Origin: Verrucomicrobiaceae bacterium
Lineage (GTDB): Bacteria > Verrucomicrobiota > Verrucomicrobiia > Verrucomicrobiales > Verrucomicrobiaceae
Reading direction: 5' to 3'
Assembly (NCBI GenBank): GCA_016795485.1
Contig: JAEUHM010000027.1
Span: 1 to 64,000, forward strand
Length of the DNA: 64,000 nucleotides
A program made the translations under genes and the position numbers. Below, piece by piece: positions 1-7,505 of this stretch (positions within the stretch are counted from its first letter, which is position 1; the number at the start of each line of letters is the position of its first letter). The notes below the pieces were generated by a model. That model saw only the letters and a program-made list of their open reading frames with translations, was not told where the DNA came from and did not search any database.

Positions 1-253
1 GACCCAAGACGACCCCAATCCACACGCAGCCTGAAAACGACAGTTGACCCCACTTTGCCCACACCCTAAACCATAACCCAATCACACCATGTGTTACCTA
101 TGTCCTGAACCAAAGGTGTTACCGATGTCCTGACTGAGCCCAGCCCGCTCTGCGTTCCGTCGTCCCGCCTGCTTCCAGTACTGGCTCCATCATGTAGCTC
201 GACAACGCTCAGGGCCGCCATAAGCTCCTGCCAAGCCCTTCTCTTCCGCCTAC
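1..253. other. non-coding leader of window
   Basis: No convincing gene lies here. The stretch holds two near-identical 18-bp direct repeats (described separately) and runs up to the start of the cysteine desulfurase gene. The base pattern upstream of the repeats could be the remnant of an insertion sequence end, but no transposase is visible within the window. Confidence 0.4.
91..133. repeat. 18-bp direct repeat pair, possible IS terminus
   Basis: The motif gtgttacctatgtcctga (91-108) recurs as gtgttaccgatgtcctga (116-133), with one mismatch and a 25-bp period. Closely spaced direct repeats of this sort occur inside the ends of some transposase-bound insertion sequences. No transposase is in view, so the link to an IS is an inference. 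Confidence 0.4.
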
Positions 254-1390
254 TTGATCTACCTCGACCACAACGCCACGACCCCCGTCTTACCGGAAGT
301 CCGGGAAGCGATGTTGCCGCTTCTCACCGACGATTGGGGGAACCCTTCTAGCTCTTACCGATTCGGGTCTAAGCTCAAGTCCAAGATAGAGAGCGCCAGG
401 GAGCAGGTTGCCGACTTGATTGGAGCGAAATCTCCGAGGGAGCTCATCTTCACCAGCGGAGGAACCGAGAGCAACAACACCGCCATCCATGCTGCACTTC
501 ATGGGACCACCAAGAAGCACATCATCACTTCCCAGGTCGAGCACTCCTCGGTGCTCAGCTATTGTCGCTTTCTTGAAGAGTATCGCGGCTATCGGGTGAC
601 CTACCTCCCCGTGGACCGTGACGGCCTGCTTGCCCTGAGTGATCTTGAGCAAGCCATCGACGACGACACCGCTCTTGTTTCCCTCATGTGGGCCAACAAC
701 GAGACTGGCGTGCTATTCCCTGTCGAGGAGATAGGCACCCTCTGCCGCAGCAAAGGCGTCCTTTATCACTGTGATGCCGTGCAGGCCGTGGGAAAGCTCC
801 CCATCGTCCTCCAGCGTCTACCCATCGACTACCTCGCCCTTACTGGGCACAAGCTCGGGGCGCCGAAGGGCATCGGAGCTCTCTATGTGAACAAGAAGGC
901 CCCCTTCGTCCCCTTCATGCACGGCGGACACCAGGAGCGGTCGCGACGTGGCGGCACCGAGAACGTCGCCAGCCTTGTGGGCCTCGGCACCGCCGCCGCT
1001 CACGCTGCCAAGAAGCTGCCCAAATACGAAAGCACCGTGCGCCCGCTGCGCGATGCCCTGGAGAAGGGCATCCTTTCTGCCGTTCCCAATACTGAACTCA
1101 ATGGCCACCCCACCGAGCGCCTCGCGAACACGTGCAACATCACTTTCCACGGCATCGAGTCCGAGGCTCTGCTACTCCTGTTAGATCAGGCAAGCATCTG
1201 CGCCAGCAGCGGTTCCGCCTGTCTGGCCGATTCGCCTGATCCCTCTCACGTGATCGCAGCCATGAAACCAGGGAAGGCAGCACGGCAATGCGTGCGATTT
1301 TCGCTCGGACTGACCAACAAGGAGAACGACGTCAGCGAGACGCTCGCCGCTTTGCAAAGGTGCGTAACATCGTTGTCTGGGCAGCGCTGA
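254..1390 (+). CDS. dndA: DndA-type cysteine desulfurase
   Basis: This is a PLP-dependent cysteine desulfurase of the NifS/IscS class, 378 residues, which would mobilise sulfur from L-cysteine as a protein persulfide. The N-terminus MIYLDHNATTP is typical. The PLP-binding lysine lies in TGHKLGAPKG (K200), and the persulfide-forming cysteine in ASSGSAC (C323). The start is TTG: the frame has a stop at 221-223 and no ATG or GTG between that stop and the conserved N-terminus. It is convergent with the dnd operon that ends near 1413, and its position beside dndB/C/D/E homologues argues for sulfur supply to DNA phosphorothioation rather than general Fe-S assembly. IscS-like housekeeping use cannot be excluded, since some dnd loci borrow IscS. 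Confidence 0.88.
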   Translation: MIYLDHNATTPVLPEVREAMLPLLTDDWGNPSSSYRFGSKLKSKIESAREQVADLIGAKSPRELIFTSGGTESNNTAIHAALHGTTKKHIITSQVEHSSVLSYCRFLEEYRGYRVTYLPVDRDGLLALSDLEQAIDDDTALVSLMWANNETGVLFPVEEIGTLCRSKGVLYHCDAVQAVGKLPIVLQRLPIDYLALTGHKLGAPKGIGALYVNKKAPFVPFMHGGHQERSRRGGTENVASLVGLGTAAAHAAKKLPKYESTVRPLRDALEKGILSAVPNTELNGHPTERLANTCNITFHGIESEALLLLLDQASICASSGSACLADSPDPSHVIAAMKPGKAARQCVRFSLGLTNKENDVSETLAALQRCVTSLSGQR

Positions 1391-1412
1391 AGTGACCGCA
1401 CCTCTTCCACCA

Positions 1413-1763
1413 TCAAGAGGAATGGCGCACCACACGAATCAACTGGCCCGGCAACGATGTGCATGAAGATAACGCTTCATGGATGCGAAGGGCGAATGCA
1501 GCCGGGTTCGCGTCATCCCGTGTGCAGGCGATGATCCCGGAATGCTGTCCGCTAGTGGAACGGTGCAGGCGGAAGAAATCGAGCCGGTTCAGGGTCAGCA
1601 CCGCACGCTGTTGTTCTGTGGCAAAGTTGAGCACCTCCTCATCAGGCACCATCTGGTTGGCCCTGCCAGCTTCCTGGGAGGTCATTACATCATGGCCCAG
1701 CAGGCGCAGTTCATTCACCACACGGCGGGGAAAGTTCTCGTTGGCATAGATCGCTGCCATCAC
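1413..1763 (-). CDS. DUF5615 family PIN-like protein (putative toxin)
   Basis: A 116-residue protein resembling the DUF5615 (Mut7-C/PIN-like) family. It opens with a strand followed by ANENFP, then LLGHDV, and further on TLNRLDF, the pattern of acidic residues seen in this family. Members are usually paired with a DUF433 protein and are thought to act as toxin-antitoxin-like modules, possibly as ribonucleases; activity is inferred from family only. Its ATG overlaps the stop of the upstream DUF433 gene by 4 bp (ATGA), showing translational coupling. The two genes form the tail of the dnd operon. Confidence 0.75.
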   Translation of the reverse strand: MMAAIYANENFPRRVVNELRLLGHDVMTSQEAGRANQMVPDEEVLNFATEQQRAVLTLNRLDFFRLHRSTSGQHSGIIACTRDDANPAAFALRIHEALSSCTSLPGQLIRVVRHSS

Positions 1764-2110
1764 ACCTCATTGTTAGCCCGGATGGCGTTCTCGATCTCAT
1801 CAGCATGGGTACTTACGTAATGCCAGGCCGCGTCCAGGTCATCCCGTGTCAGGTCCGGGTAATCGGCCATCAGTTCTGCGTCCGTCGCCCCCGCGCGCCT
1901 TGCCTCCTCCAGCATCCACACGGCAATGCGGGTCATACGAATGCAAGCCTCACCTCCACAGACTCCAGGCGTGTGCCGGATGAACGTCTTGCCCGGCCCA
2001 TCACCGCTCTTCCGCTGCTTGAGGAAGATCACAAAATCCAGCACCTCTGCCTGAAACGGCTCAGGGGCAGACTCGATCTCGCTGACGATGCGCTGGGTGA
2101 TCACGCTCAT
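1760..2110 (-). CDS. DUF433 domain protein with DUF2281-like N-terminus (putative antitoxin)
   Basis: From ATG 2110 this is a 116-residue protein. The first 35 residues (EVLDFVIFLKQRK) resemble DUF2281. The rest, with HTPGVCGGEACIRMTRI and the LMADYPDLTRDDLDAAWHY helix-turn-helix-like end, is a DUF433 domain. DUF433 proteins commonly accompany DUF5615 proteins as likely DNA-binding antitoxins. A longer frame opens with GTG at 2155, which shares one base with the dndB stop (TAGTG). I prefer ATG 2110 because the DUF2281-like segment starts there, but the GTG would couple it directly to dndB. It overlaps the next gene by 4 bp. Confidence 0.75.
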   Translation of the reverse strand: MSVITQRIVSEIESAPEPFQAEVLDFVIFLKQRKSGDGPGKTFIRHTPGVCGGEACIRMTRIAVWMLEEARRAGATDAELMADYPDLTRDDLDAAWHYVSTHADEIENAIRANNEV

Positions 2111-2154
2111 GAGAGAGGTTACATCCCTGCTGTCAGTTCGCAAGCAGCGGGGCA

Positions 2155-3411
2155 CTATGACCGAAGAACGCGGGTGTAAAACTGGTATGCTTCCTTGTTA
2201 TCATCAGCATCAGCCAAACCGATGGCAAATTCGAGACACTGTCGAATCTTGGTTCGGCCTGCGCCAGAGGCATTGACGAATTGTTGGTGGGAAAAATCAA
2301 TCCTGGAAGCCTTTTCCAATTTCTTCTTGAAGTGCTCAACGCGGACGTCTCGATCTCCTACCGCTGAGGCTATCAAAGGCTTCGCGATATCGAACAAAGC
2401 CTGAATGCCCACCGTTTTGAAGATGAAGCTGCCAGGCTTCGCATCTTTCCACAAACATAACACTACAGCTTTGAAGTAGTTCACTAGCGTGGCATAAATC
2501 ATTTCGTCGTTTGATTCACGAAACAACTCGCGAAGGGGAGCCTTATGCAAATCGACAGGCTCCAGCACCTCGCGTTTGAGGCCCACATAGCGTTCCTCGC
2601 CTGCCATTTTGTTGGCGTCCTTCTTCGGGTTGGATGAAATCAAGCGCACCACACCCTCGACTACAGTTGCAAGAGAGACGACCCAACTACCTGACCTTTT
2701 AGCCGATGCAGAAGTCATGGAAAAATCATTCTCTGCAGGCACAATCACATGCCCGGCGAGCGGGGATTCAGAATCAGCATTCAGCTTCCTGGCTATGAAG
2801 ACCGCAAACTTGTCAGGCGTCCACTGTTCTTCAGCCTCCTCCTCTAGGTTGTAGCCAAACAGCTCATAGGTCTGGCTTTTACTGACCGGCTTCTGGGTCG
2901 AATTGATCGTTGCAAACAGGCGAGCTTGATACGGCTTTGGCAACCCGAAGAAAATCGAACATACCAACGGCATGTCCATTCTAGCGGGATTTCCAATAGC
3001 AGTGAAGCCGAACAAGCGATGCTGCCCGTCAATGATAGCGGCCAGCTTGCCGTTCTTCGGCACTGTCAGGACACCAAGATTAGATTCACCTGTGGGTTCA
3101 AAGCTCCAGCATGTTTTAGAATCTGTGACTTCAAAACCATCCCCTTCTGAATAGTTTGCGGCGAGGATTATCGAATTGGGAAAACTTGCGGAACCTTTGT
3201 CAATGAACCCGCCAATCTCCTTGAGTCTTTTATCGTCCAACCTGCGTTGTGATCCATCTAGCCTGTATGAGCCGTCTGGTTGCAAACAAGCCTCCAGCCG
3301 ATCACTGTAACAAGTGTCGAGCAGCAGACGGGCAGGCAGTGCCGCTACAATAAAGTCTCCGAATGGCTGGGAAACAAAGATGGCCGGAGTTTGAAATGGG
3401 TAGTTCGTCAT
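2155..3411 (-). CDS. dndB: DndB-like DGQHR-domain protein
   Basis: A protein of 418 residues with the hallmark DGQHR motif (residues 128-132 from ATG 3411) followed by LFGF, and the FATINSTQKPVSKS segment typical of DndB/DGQHR proteins. In characterised Dnd systems DndB represses the dnd operon and influences where phosphorothioates are placed; here the role is inferred. A longer frame begins at 3420, but ATG 3411 overlaps the upstream stop by 4 bp (ATGA) and gives the sequence MTNYPFQTP, so I chose it. By eye its base composition looks more AT-rich than most of the window, consistent with a transferred island. Confidence 0.85.
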   Translation of the reverse strand: MTNYPFQTPAIFVSQPFGDFIVAALPARLLLDTCYSDRLEACLQPDGSYRLDGSQRRLDDKRLKEIGGFIDKGSASFPNSIILAANYSEGDGFEVTDSKTCWSFEPTGESNLGVLTVPKNGKLAAIIDGQHRLFGFTAIGNPARMDMPLVCSIFFGLPKPYQARLFATINSTQKPVSKSQTYELFGYNLEEEAEEQWTPDKFAVFIARKLNADSESPLAGHVIVPAENDFSMTSASAKRSGSWVVSLATVVEGVVRLISSNPKKDANKMAGEERYVGLKREVLEPVDLHKAPLRELFRESNDEMIYATLVNYFKAVVLCLWKDAKPGSFIFKTVGIQALFDIAKPLIASAVGDRDVRVEHFKKKLEKASRIDFSHQQFVNASGAGRTKIRQCLEFAIGLADADDNKEAYQFYTRVLRS

Positions 3412-3911
3412 ACCTGCCATCCCTTCTTCGTACCTTTGAGTTTTCGATTGGGATTAGGCGTGGAGCCATCGCCATCAACATCGCGAAAACAAGCTTTGTC
3501 GGCGTTGACGACCCACCAGAAAAGAATGCTGAGGATACTGCCAACGAGCCCCCAAACGATTGAACCATCACGAATCGTGAAAGCTGACATGCCGATCAGA
3601 AGCACGAATACAGCAAACGCAATTATGCCGAATGACCGAAAATACGGCTGCCCTTCACTACTGCTGTCAACGTAGGCCGCCCCAGCAACGGCTGGGAAGT
3701 AAGTGCAAAGAGCAGCCGCAACCGCCGGCCAACTCCATTCCCCACTGAATCTATACTCCAATAACGAATACCAAATGCCAGCTCCACCAAGCCCAACTAC
3801 AGCAACAAGTAAATGCATCCAAAATGTCACAGATTTGAGCGGAGTCTTCAAGCGCCTCACCAGTTCGCCCGGTAAAAGGTCCAATGATTTGAGATCTTCT
3901 TTGATTGTCAT
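3408..3911 (-). CDS. multi-pass membrane protein within dnd operon
   Basis: A 167-residue protein I do not recognise. It has an N-terminal soluble segment of about 28 residues and roughly four hydrophobic segments: about 29-50, 63-81, 93-110 and 118-136. It ends with a polar, lysine-rich tail (NPNRKLKGTKKGW). It lies between the DndE-ATPase fusion (12 bp upstream) and dndB (4-bp overlap), so it is almost certainly co-translated with them. Standard DndABCDE and DptFGH sets do not include such a protein. It might anchor the modification complex or act as an effector, but nothing in the sequence shows which. Confidence 0.8.
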   Translation of the reverse strand: MTIKEDLKSLDLLPGELVRRLKTPLKSVTFWMHLLVAVVGLGGAGIWYSLLEYRFSGEWSWPAVAAALCTYFPAVAGAAYVDSSSEGQPYFRSFGIIAFAVFVLLIGMSAFTIRDGSIVWGLVGSILSILFWWVVNADKACFRDVDGDGSTPNPNRKLKGTKKGWQV

Positions 3912-3923
3912 GGTTTCGAGAAA

Positions 3924-5402
3924 TCAATTCCCTCCGTCCCTCCAGAACTGTCTCGTTCCACCCGTCGTGGTCTTGCCGCCGAGCCGCAGCACAGCGTCAC
4001 CTTTGTCCAGCATCTTTGAAACTGTGGAACCGAGGATCTCCTTCTGCTCCTTCGGCTTCAGGGTTTGCGGAGAGAAATGAACGCCTGCGGAGGCGAGGTC
4101 GGCAAAATCCACGCCATTGCTGAGGAACTTGTCGGCGTCTTGGCTGGCTAGCCAGAGAGGGAAGCCCCAGGAGCGCCCTTCGCGTGCGAGCTTCTCAAGG
4201 AGCTTGGCTTTGCCGTCCTTGGGCAAGATGTTGTGCGCTTCATCGACGAAGAGCACCATCTGAAGCGGCTGGATGCCTTTGCGCACACTGAGGTTCTTGT
4301 TGAGGCGCTCGATGAAGAAGTTCAGCACGAAGGCGACTACCAGCACGCGGGTGTCGTTATCGAGCGGCTTGAGGTCGATGATGTTCGAGCGACTGATCCA
4401 TTCCTCGAAGGGCCGCGCCTTGTCAGCGGTGGCAAAGATGTTCAGCTCCACCAGCTTGCGCAGCACGGACACTGCGACGCCTTCGGATTCGTCGTCTTCT
4501 AACTGTTGAACGAGCGAGGGAAAATCAGGACGACGCAGTGCCTGATAGGCAGAGCGCAACTCGTCTTCCTGATTTTGGCCCATCTGCGGGCCAAAGGCCC
4601 GGACTAGTGACGCAATGCGGGAGGCGATATTCGCCGTCTCGGGTCCGCTCTTACCCGCGTACAGCGGGTTGACCGGCAGCGGCGCATCGATGAGCCGGAG
4701 ATACTGCGCACCTGTGAGGTCGAAGAACTTCTTCCTGTTCTCAGCCTTCTCTTTGTCATCGGCGCTGGCTTCTTCGAGTTCGCCTTTCAAATCAAAGAAC
4801 AGGAACGATACGCCTTGCCTCGCAAGTTGGGCGAGAAGGTCGAGCGCGAGTTGGCTTTTGCCGGAGCCTGGCTGGCCTGAAATGATAAGCAAGCCATTCT
4901 TCGTCTCAGGGCCGTTCATACTCCACGGCTCAACCTCATTGAGCAGCTTCACCTTCACCTCCCGGTCCACCACGGTGAGCATCTTGCGTTTGCCTCCCCC
5001 GGCATCAACGAGGTTCACCGGCATTTGCAGTTCTGTGTTTTGCGCTCCGCGGAGGAGTTCAGCGACGAACTTCGCTTGATCACGCCCGCTCGATTCCCAG
5101 ATGTCCGCCATTCTCACACAACCAAACTCAAACGCCCGCCGAAACTCTCGTTGGAATGCCGAATCATCCATTTTTTGTCCAAAACGGAACCTGAGGGCTG
5201 CGCGATAGACTTCCTCAAGCGGACCAACCAGCGCATCCCAACTGATATCTTTGCCATTGCCTGTTGGTGCCTTGTAGTCCTGGGGCACTCCTTCCGCGAG
5301 TGCGAGACTAACGGCCGCCCGGCCAAGTACTGCTTTCGTCTTAGCTCCCACACGGGGATATACGTCTTCAATGAACTTCTCAGCAAAAAGGCTAGGGGTC
5401 AT
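3924..5402 (-). CDS. DndE domain fused to HerA/FtsK-like ATPase
   Basis: A protein of 492 residues. Residues 1-115 match the small DndE (DUF1832) fold: a helix with LGRAAVSLALAEG, then ISWDALVG, EEVYRAALRFRFG and EFRRAFEFGCVRMADI, which mirror the conserved SLAE, W..FGGE and C-terminal helix pattern of DndE. Residues 165-492 form a P-loop ATPase of the HerA/FtsK type: Walker A GQPGSGKS (176-183), LFFDLKGE (201-208), Walker B MVLFVDEAH (382-390) and WLASQD (417-422). DndE binds nicked DNA in the modification complex, so the fusion would couple a DNA-translocating or remodelling motor to sulfur insertion; that is inference. It lies 15 bp after dndD. The DndE assignment rests on motif similarity by eye. 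Confidence 0.82.
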   Translation of the reverse strand: MTPSLFAEKFIEDVYPRVGAKTKAVLGRAAVSLALAEGVPQDYKAPTGNGKDISWDALVGPLEEVYRAALRFRFGQKMDDSAFQREFRRAFEFGCVRMADIWESSGRDQAKFVAELLRGAQNTELQMPVNLVDAGGGKRKMLTVVDREVKVKLLNEVEPWSMNGPETKNGLLIISGQPGSGKSQLALDLLAQLARQGVSFLFFDLKGELEEASADDKEKAENRKKFFDLTGAQYLRLIDAPLPVNPLYAGKSGPETANIASRIASLVRAFGPQMGQNQEDELRSAYQALRRPDFPSLVQQLEDDESEGVAVSVLRKLVELNIFATADKARPFEEWISRSNIIDLKPLDNDTRVLVVAFVLNFFIERLNKNLSVRKGIQPLQMVLFVDEAHNILPKDGKAKLLEKLAREGRSWGFPLWLASQDADKFLSNGVDFADLASAGVHFSPQTLKPKEQKEILGSTVSKMLDKGDAVLRLGGKTTTGGTRQFWRDGGN

Positions 5403-5417
5403 GTATCAAAAGGGATA

Positions 5418-7502
5418 TCAGAGCTTCTTGCCGAAGTATTTCGGCTCAAGTCGTACTTGGTAATCATCAGTGCCTTCGATTCCTTCAGGTATTAAAGTGT
5501 AGCCGCGCCCAAACTGGTCGCGAACCTTTGCGAAAAGTGGTCCGTCTGGATCAATCTCAGCATTGGTCGCCAAAACGATGGACTGATGGCCTTCGCTACT
5601 CAGGTAAAGTTTATCGAGCACTGCTGCGCGAACTTCACGATCCAAGCGTCCAAGTGGGGTATCGACTACTAGCGGAGGAACAGTTTGGGCAAGTCGGCGA
5701 AGTGCTTCATTGAAGGCGAGGAGCCTCACCTGCCTTTGGCCTGCGGATGGATTTGCATCGTCCCACTGGATGCGTTCTCCACTCTTCCGAATGAGTTCAC
5801 ACTGCCAAAGCTCACCGGTGAATTGCATACCTTTGAACTCGTGACTACGTTCGGTGATCTCCAGCCAAAGGTCGCCCACCAGCTGATTGATCTGACGGCG
5901 CATCTGTTCAGATGCGCGCTTGCGCATAACGCTGGCGGCGTCACGGAATGCATGAGCTCGGGATGCTAGACTGCGGCCTTTCGAGGCTTTTTCAACGATT
6001 TCAGTCCAACGGCTTTCCTCGACCTTCAGACGGGTAATATCATTCTCGATTTGGATGCGCTGAGCGTCCAACTCTAACAACTCACGATCTATCGATTCCA
6101 ACTCAGCGCGCAGAGTGCCACGTCGCTCGTGTAGGCTCTTGCCTGCACCAATTGCAGCGATGTTCTGGTTTTGCTGCCGAATCTCATAGTCAAGGTCCTT
6201 GATATCGGCCTGGAGCGCCTCAAGCTTTCGGCAGGCGTTCTCAAGGCTTGAAACTTCAGCGGTGGCTGTCGCTAGAATCTGCCGCACAGAAAAGTTAACC
6301 TCTGGTCTATCACAGACAAAAATTTCAACGCCCTCAACCCCTTCGGGGGGAGGGTTAAAGAGGCTGAGAAGCGCTTTGTCGAGGCGTTCTGAGTAATAGG
6401 CGTGCGTGGGCGGTGAGAGCTTGTGCTGGGACTCAGGATCATCAAATACATCCGCTTTGATCGACGGAAGGCGGGGTTCGATGGCCGCTTTTCGATCAAT
6501 CCATTCTCGTTTCCGTTCCTCGCCTTCCAAATGAGCGGTAACCGCCACTCTAAGACCAGCGAGCAACGTGACCGGAATTGGGGCTTCCCAAGCTGCTTCC
6601 AGTTTACCCTCGATCTCACGTTTCGCACTCGCCACCTCATCTCTTGTGGTTTGGTCACGCTCAAGTTTGGCTGGGTCGACTGCCCCCAACGTCTTTAGTT
6701 GATCCTGTATATCGGCCAGCTCTGATGCTGCTTCTTGCTGCTTTTCGAGTAGGACCTCACGACGTTGATGATTGCCTCGCAGCTTTCCGTTCGTCAGGCT
6801 TTGGATTTGGGAACTGATGTCCGCCAGCGTCTCGGATGCCTCGCTGCCGCCATCGGCATCAACTTGCTTATTGGTGGCTGAGAAAATACTGCGAAGCTCG
6901 TCTTCCAGCCGCTCATAAGCCCACAGGCCAAGGATTCGGCTGATTGCCTGGACGATTTCAGTTTCGCCAAGGTTGACGTTTTGGCTTTTCTCCGCATCGA
7001 AAAAGAAAAACCGAGCGAGGTGGCGAGGAAGGAATGCGTCGCGAAGGCGCTCAATCATCTTCTCATCCTCTTCCACTTGCCCATCATTTGAACGCTCTGC
7101 CCACGAGCGCCATACCGGTGGCGAGTTCGGGCGAAAACGAATCTCCCGATGAAGAGTCAGTGTCTGCTCCTTACTGCTATCTGCATCCCGTTGACGAATA
7201 GCAACTGTCAGCGTGCAGGTATCTGAACCCTCGCGGCTTGCGCGCCGATTCAATGCCTTACCGAAACTGAAACGCGTTGCTTCTGATCCAGTCTCGACCT
7301 TACGTAGGTCTCCGAGACCGGCCTCTCCTGCAACTGCAAGATAAAGCGCCCTAAGGACATGTGTTTTCCCTGCTCCGTTCTTACCGCCAATCAATACGTG
7401 GGGAGAGCTGTCGGCTGGAGTGAGAAAATCAAAATTGGTGGTGTCATAGAACGGACCAAAATTGGTGATCGAGAGCGAGTCGATGGAAACAAGGTTTGCC
7501 AT
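5418..7502 (-). CDS. dndD: DndD, SMC-like ATPase of DNA phosphorothioation
   Basis: A 694-residue SMC/RecN-like ATPase, close to the usual DndD length. It has an N-terminal head with Walker A GGKNGAGKTH (39-48), a long coiled-coil middle, an ABC signature-like NPSAGQRQ (about 584) and a Walker B/D-loop VVDTPLGRLD (about 616). In Dnd systems DndD hydrolyses ATP and is thought to nick or open DNA for sulfur incorporation with DndC and DndE. It starts 3 bp after the dndC stop and precedes the DndE-ATPase fusion by 15 bp, matching the standard C-D-E order. Confidence 0.92.
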   Translation of the reverse strand: MANLVSIDSLSITNFGPFYDTTNFDFLTPADSSPHVLIGGKNGAGKTHVLRALYLAVAGEAGLGDLRKVETGSEATRFSFGKALNRRASREGSDTCTLTVAIRQRDADSSKEQTLTLHREIRFRPNSPPVWRSWAERSNDGQVEEDEKMIERLRDAFLPRHLARFFFFDAEKSQNVNLGETEIVQAISRILGLWAYERLEDELRSIFSATNKQVDADGGSEASETLADISSQIQSLTNGKLRGNHQRREVLLEKQQEAASELADIQDQLKTLGAVDPAKLERDQTTRDEVASAKREIEGKLEAAWEAPIPVTLLAGLRVAVTAHLEGEERKREWIDRKAAIEPRLPSIKADVFDDPESQHKLSPPTHAYYSERLDKALLSLFNPPPEGVEGVEIFVCDRPEVNFSVRQILATATAEVSSLENACRKLEALQADIKDLDYEIRQQNQNIAAIGAGKSLHERRGTLRAELESIDRELLELDAQRIQIENDITRLKVEESRWTEIVEKASKGRSLASRAHAFRDAASVMRKRASEQMRRQINQLVGDLWLEITERSHEFKGMQFTGELWQCELIRKSGERIQWDDANPSAGQRQVRLLAFNEALRRLAQTVPPLVVDTPLGRLDREVRAAVLDKLYLSSEGHQSIVLATNAEIDPDGPLFAKVRDQFGRGYTLIPEGIEGTDDYQVRLEPKYFGKKL

Positions 7503-7505
7503 GGC

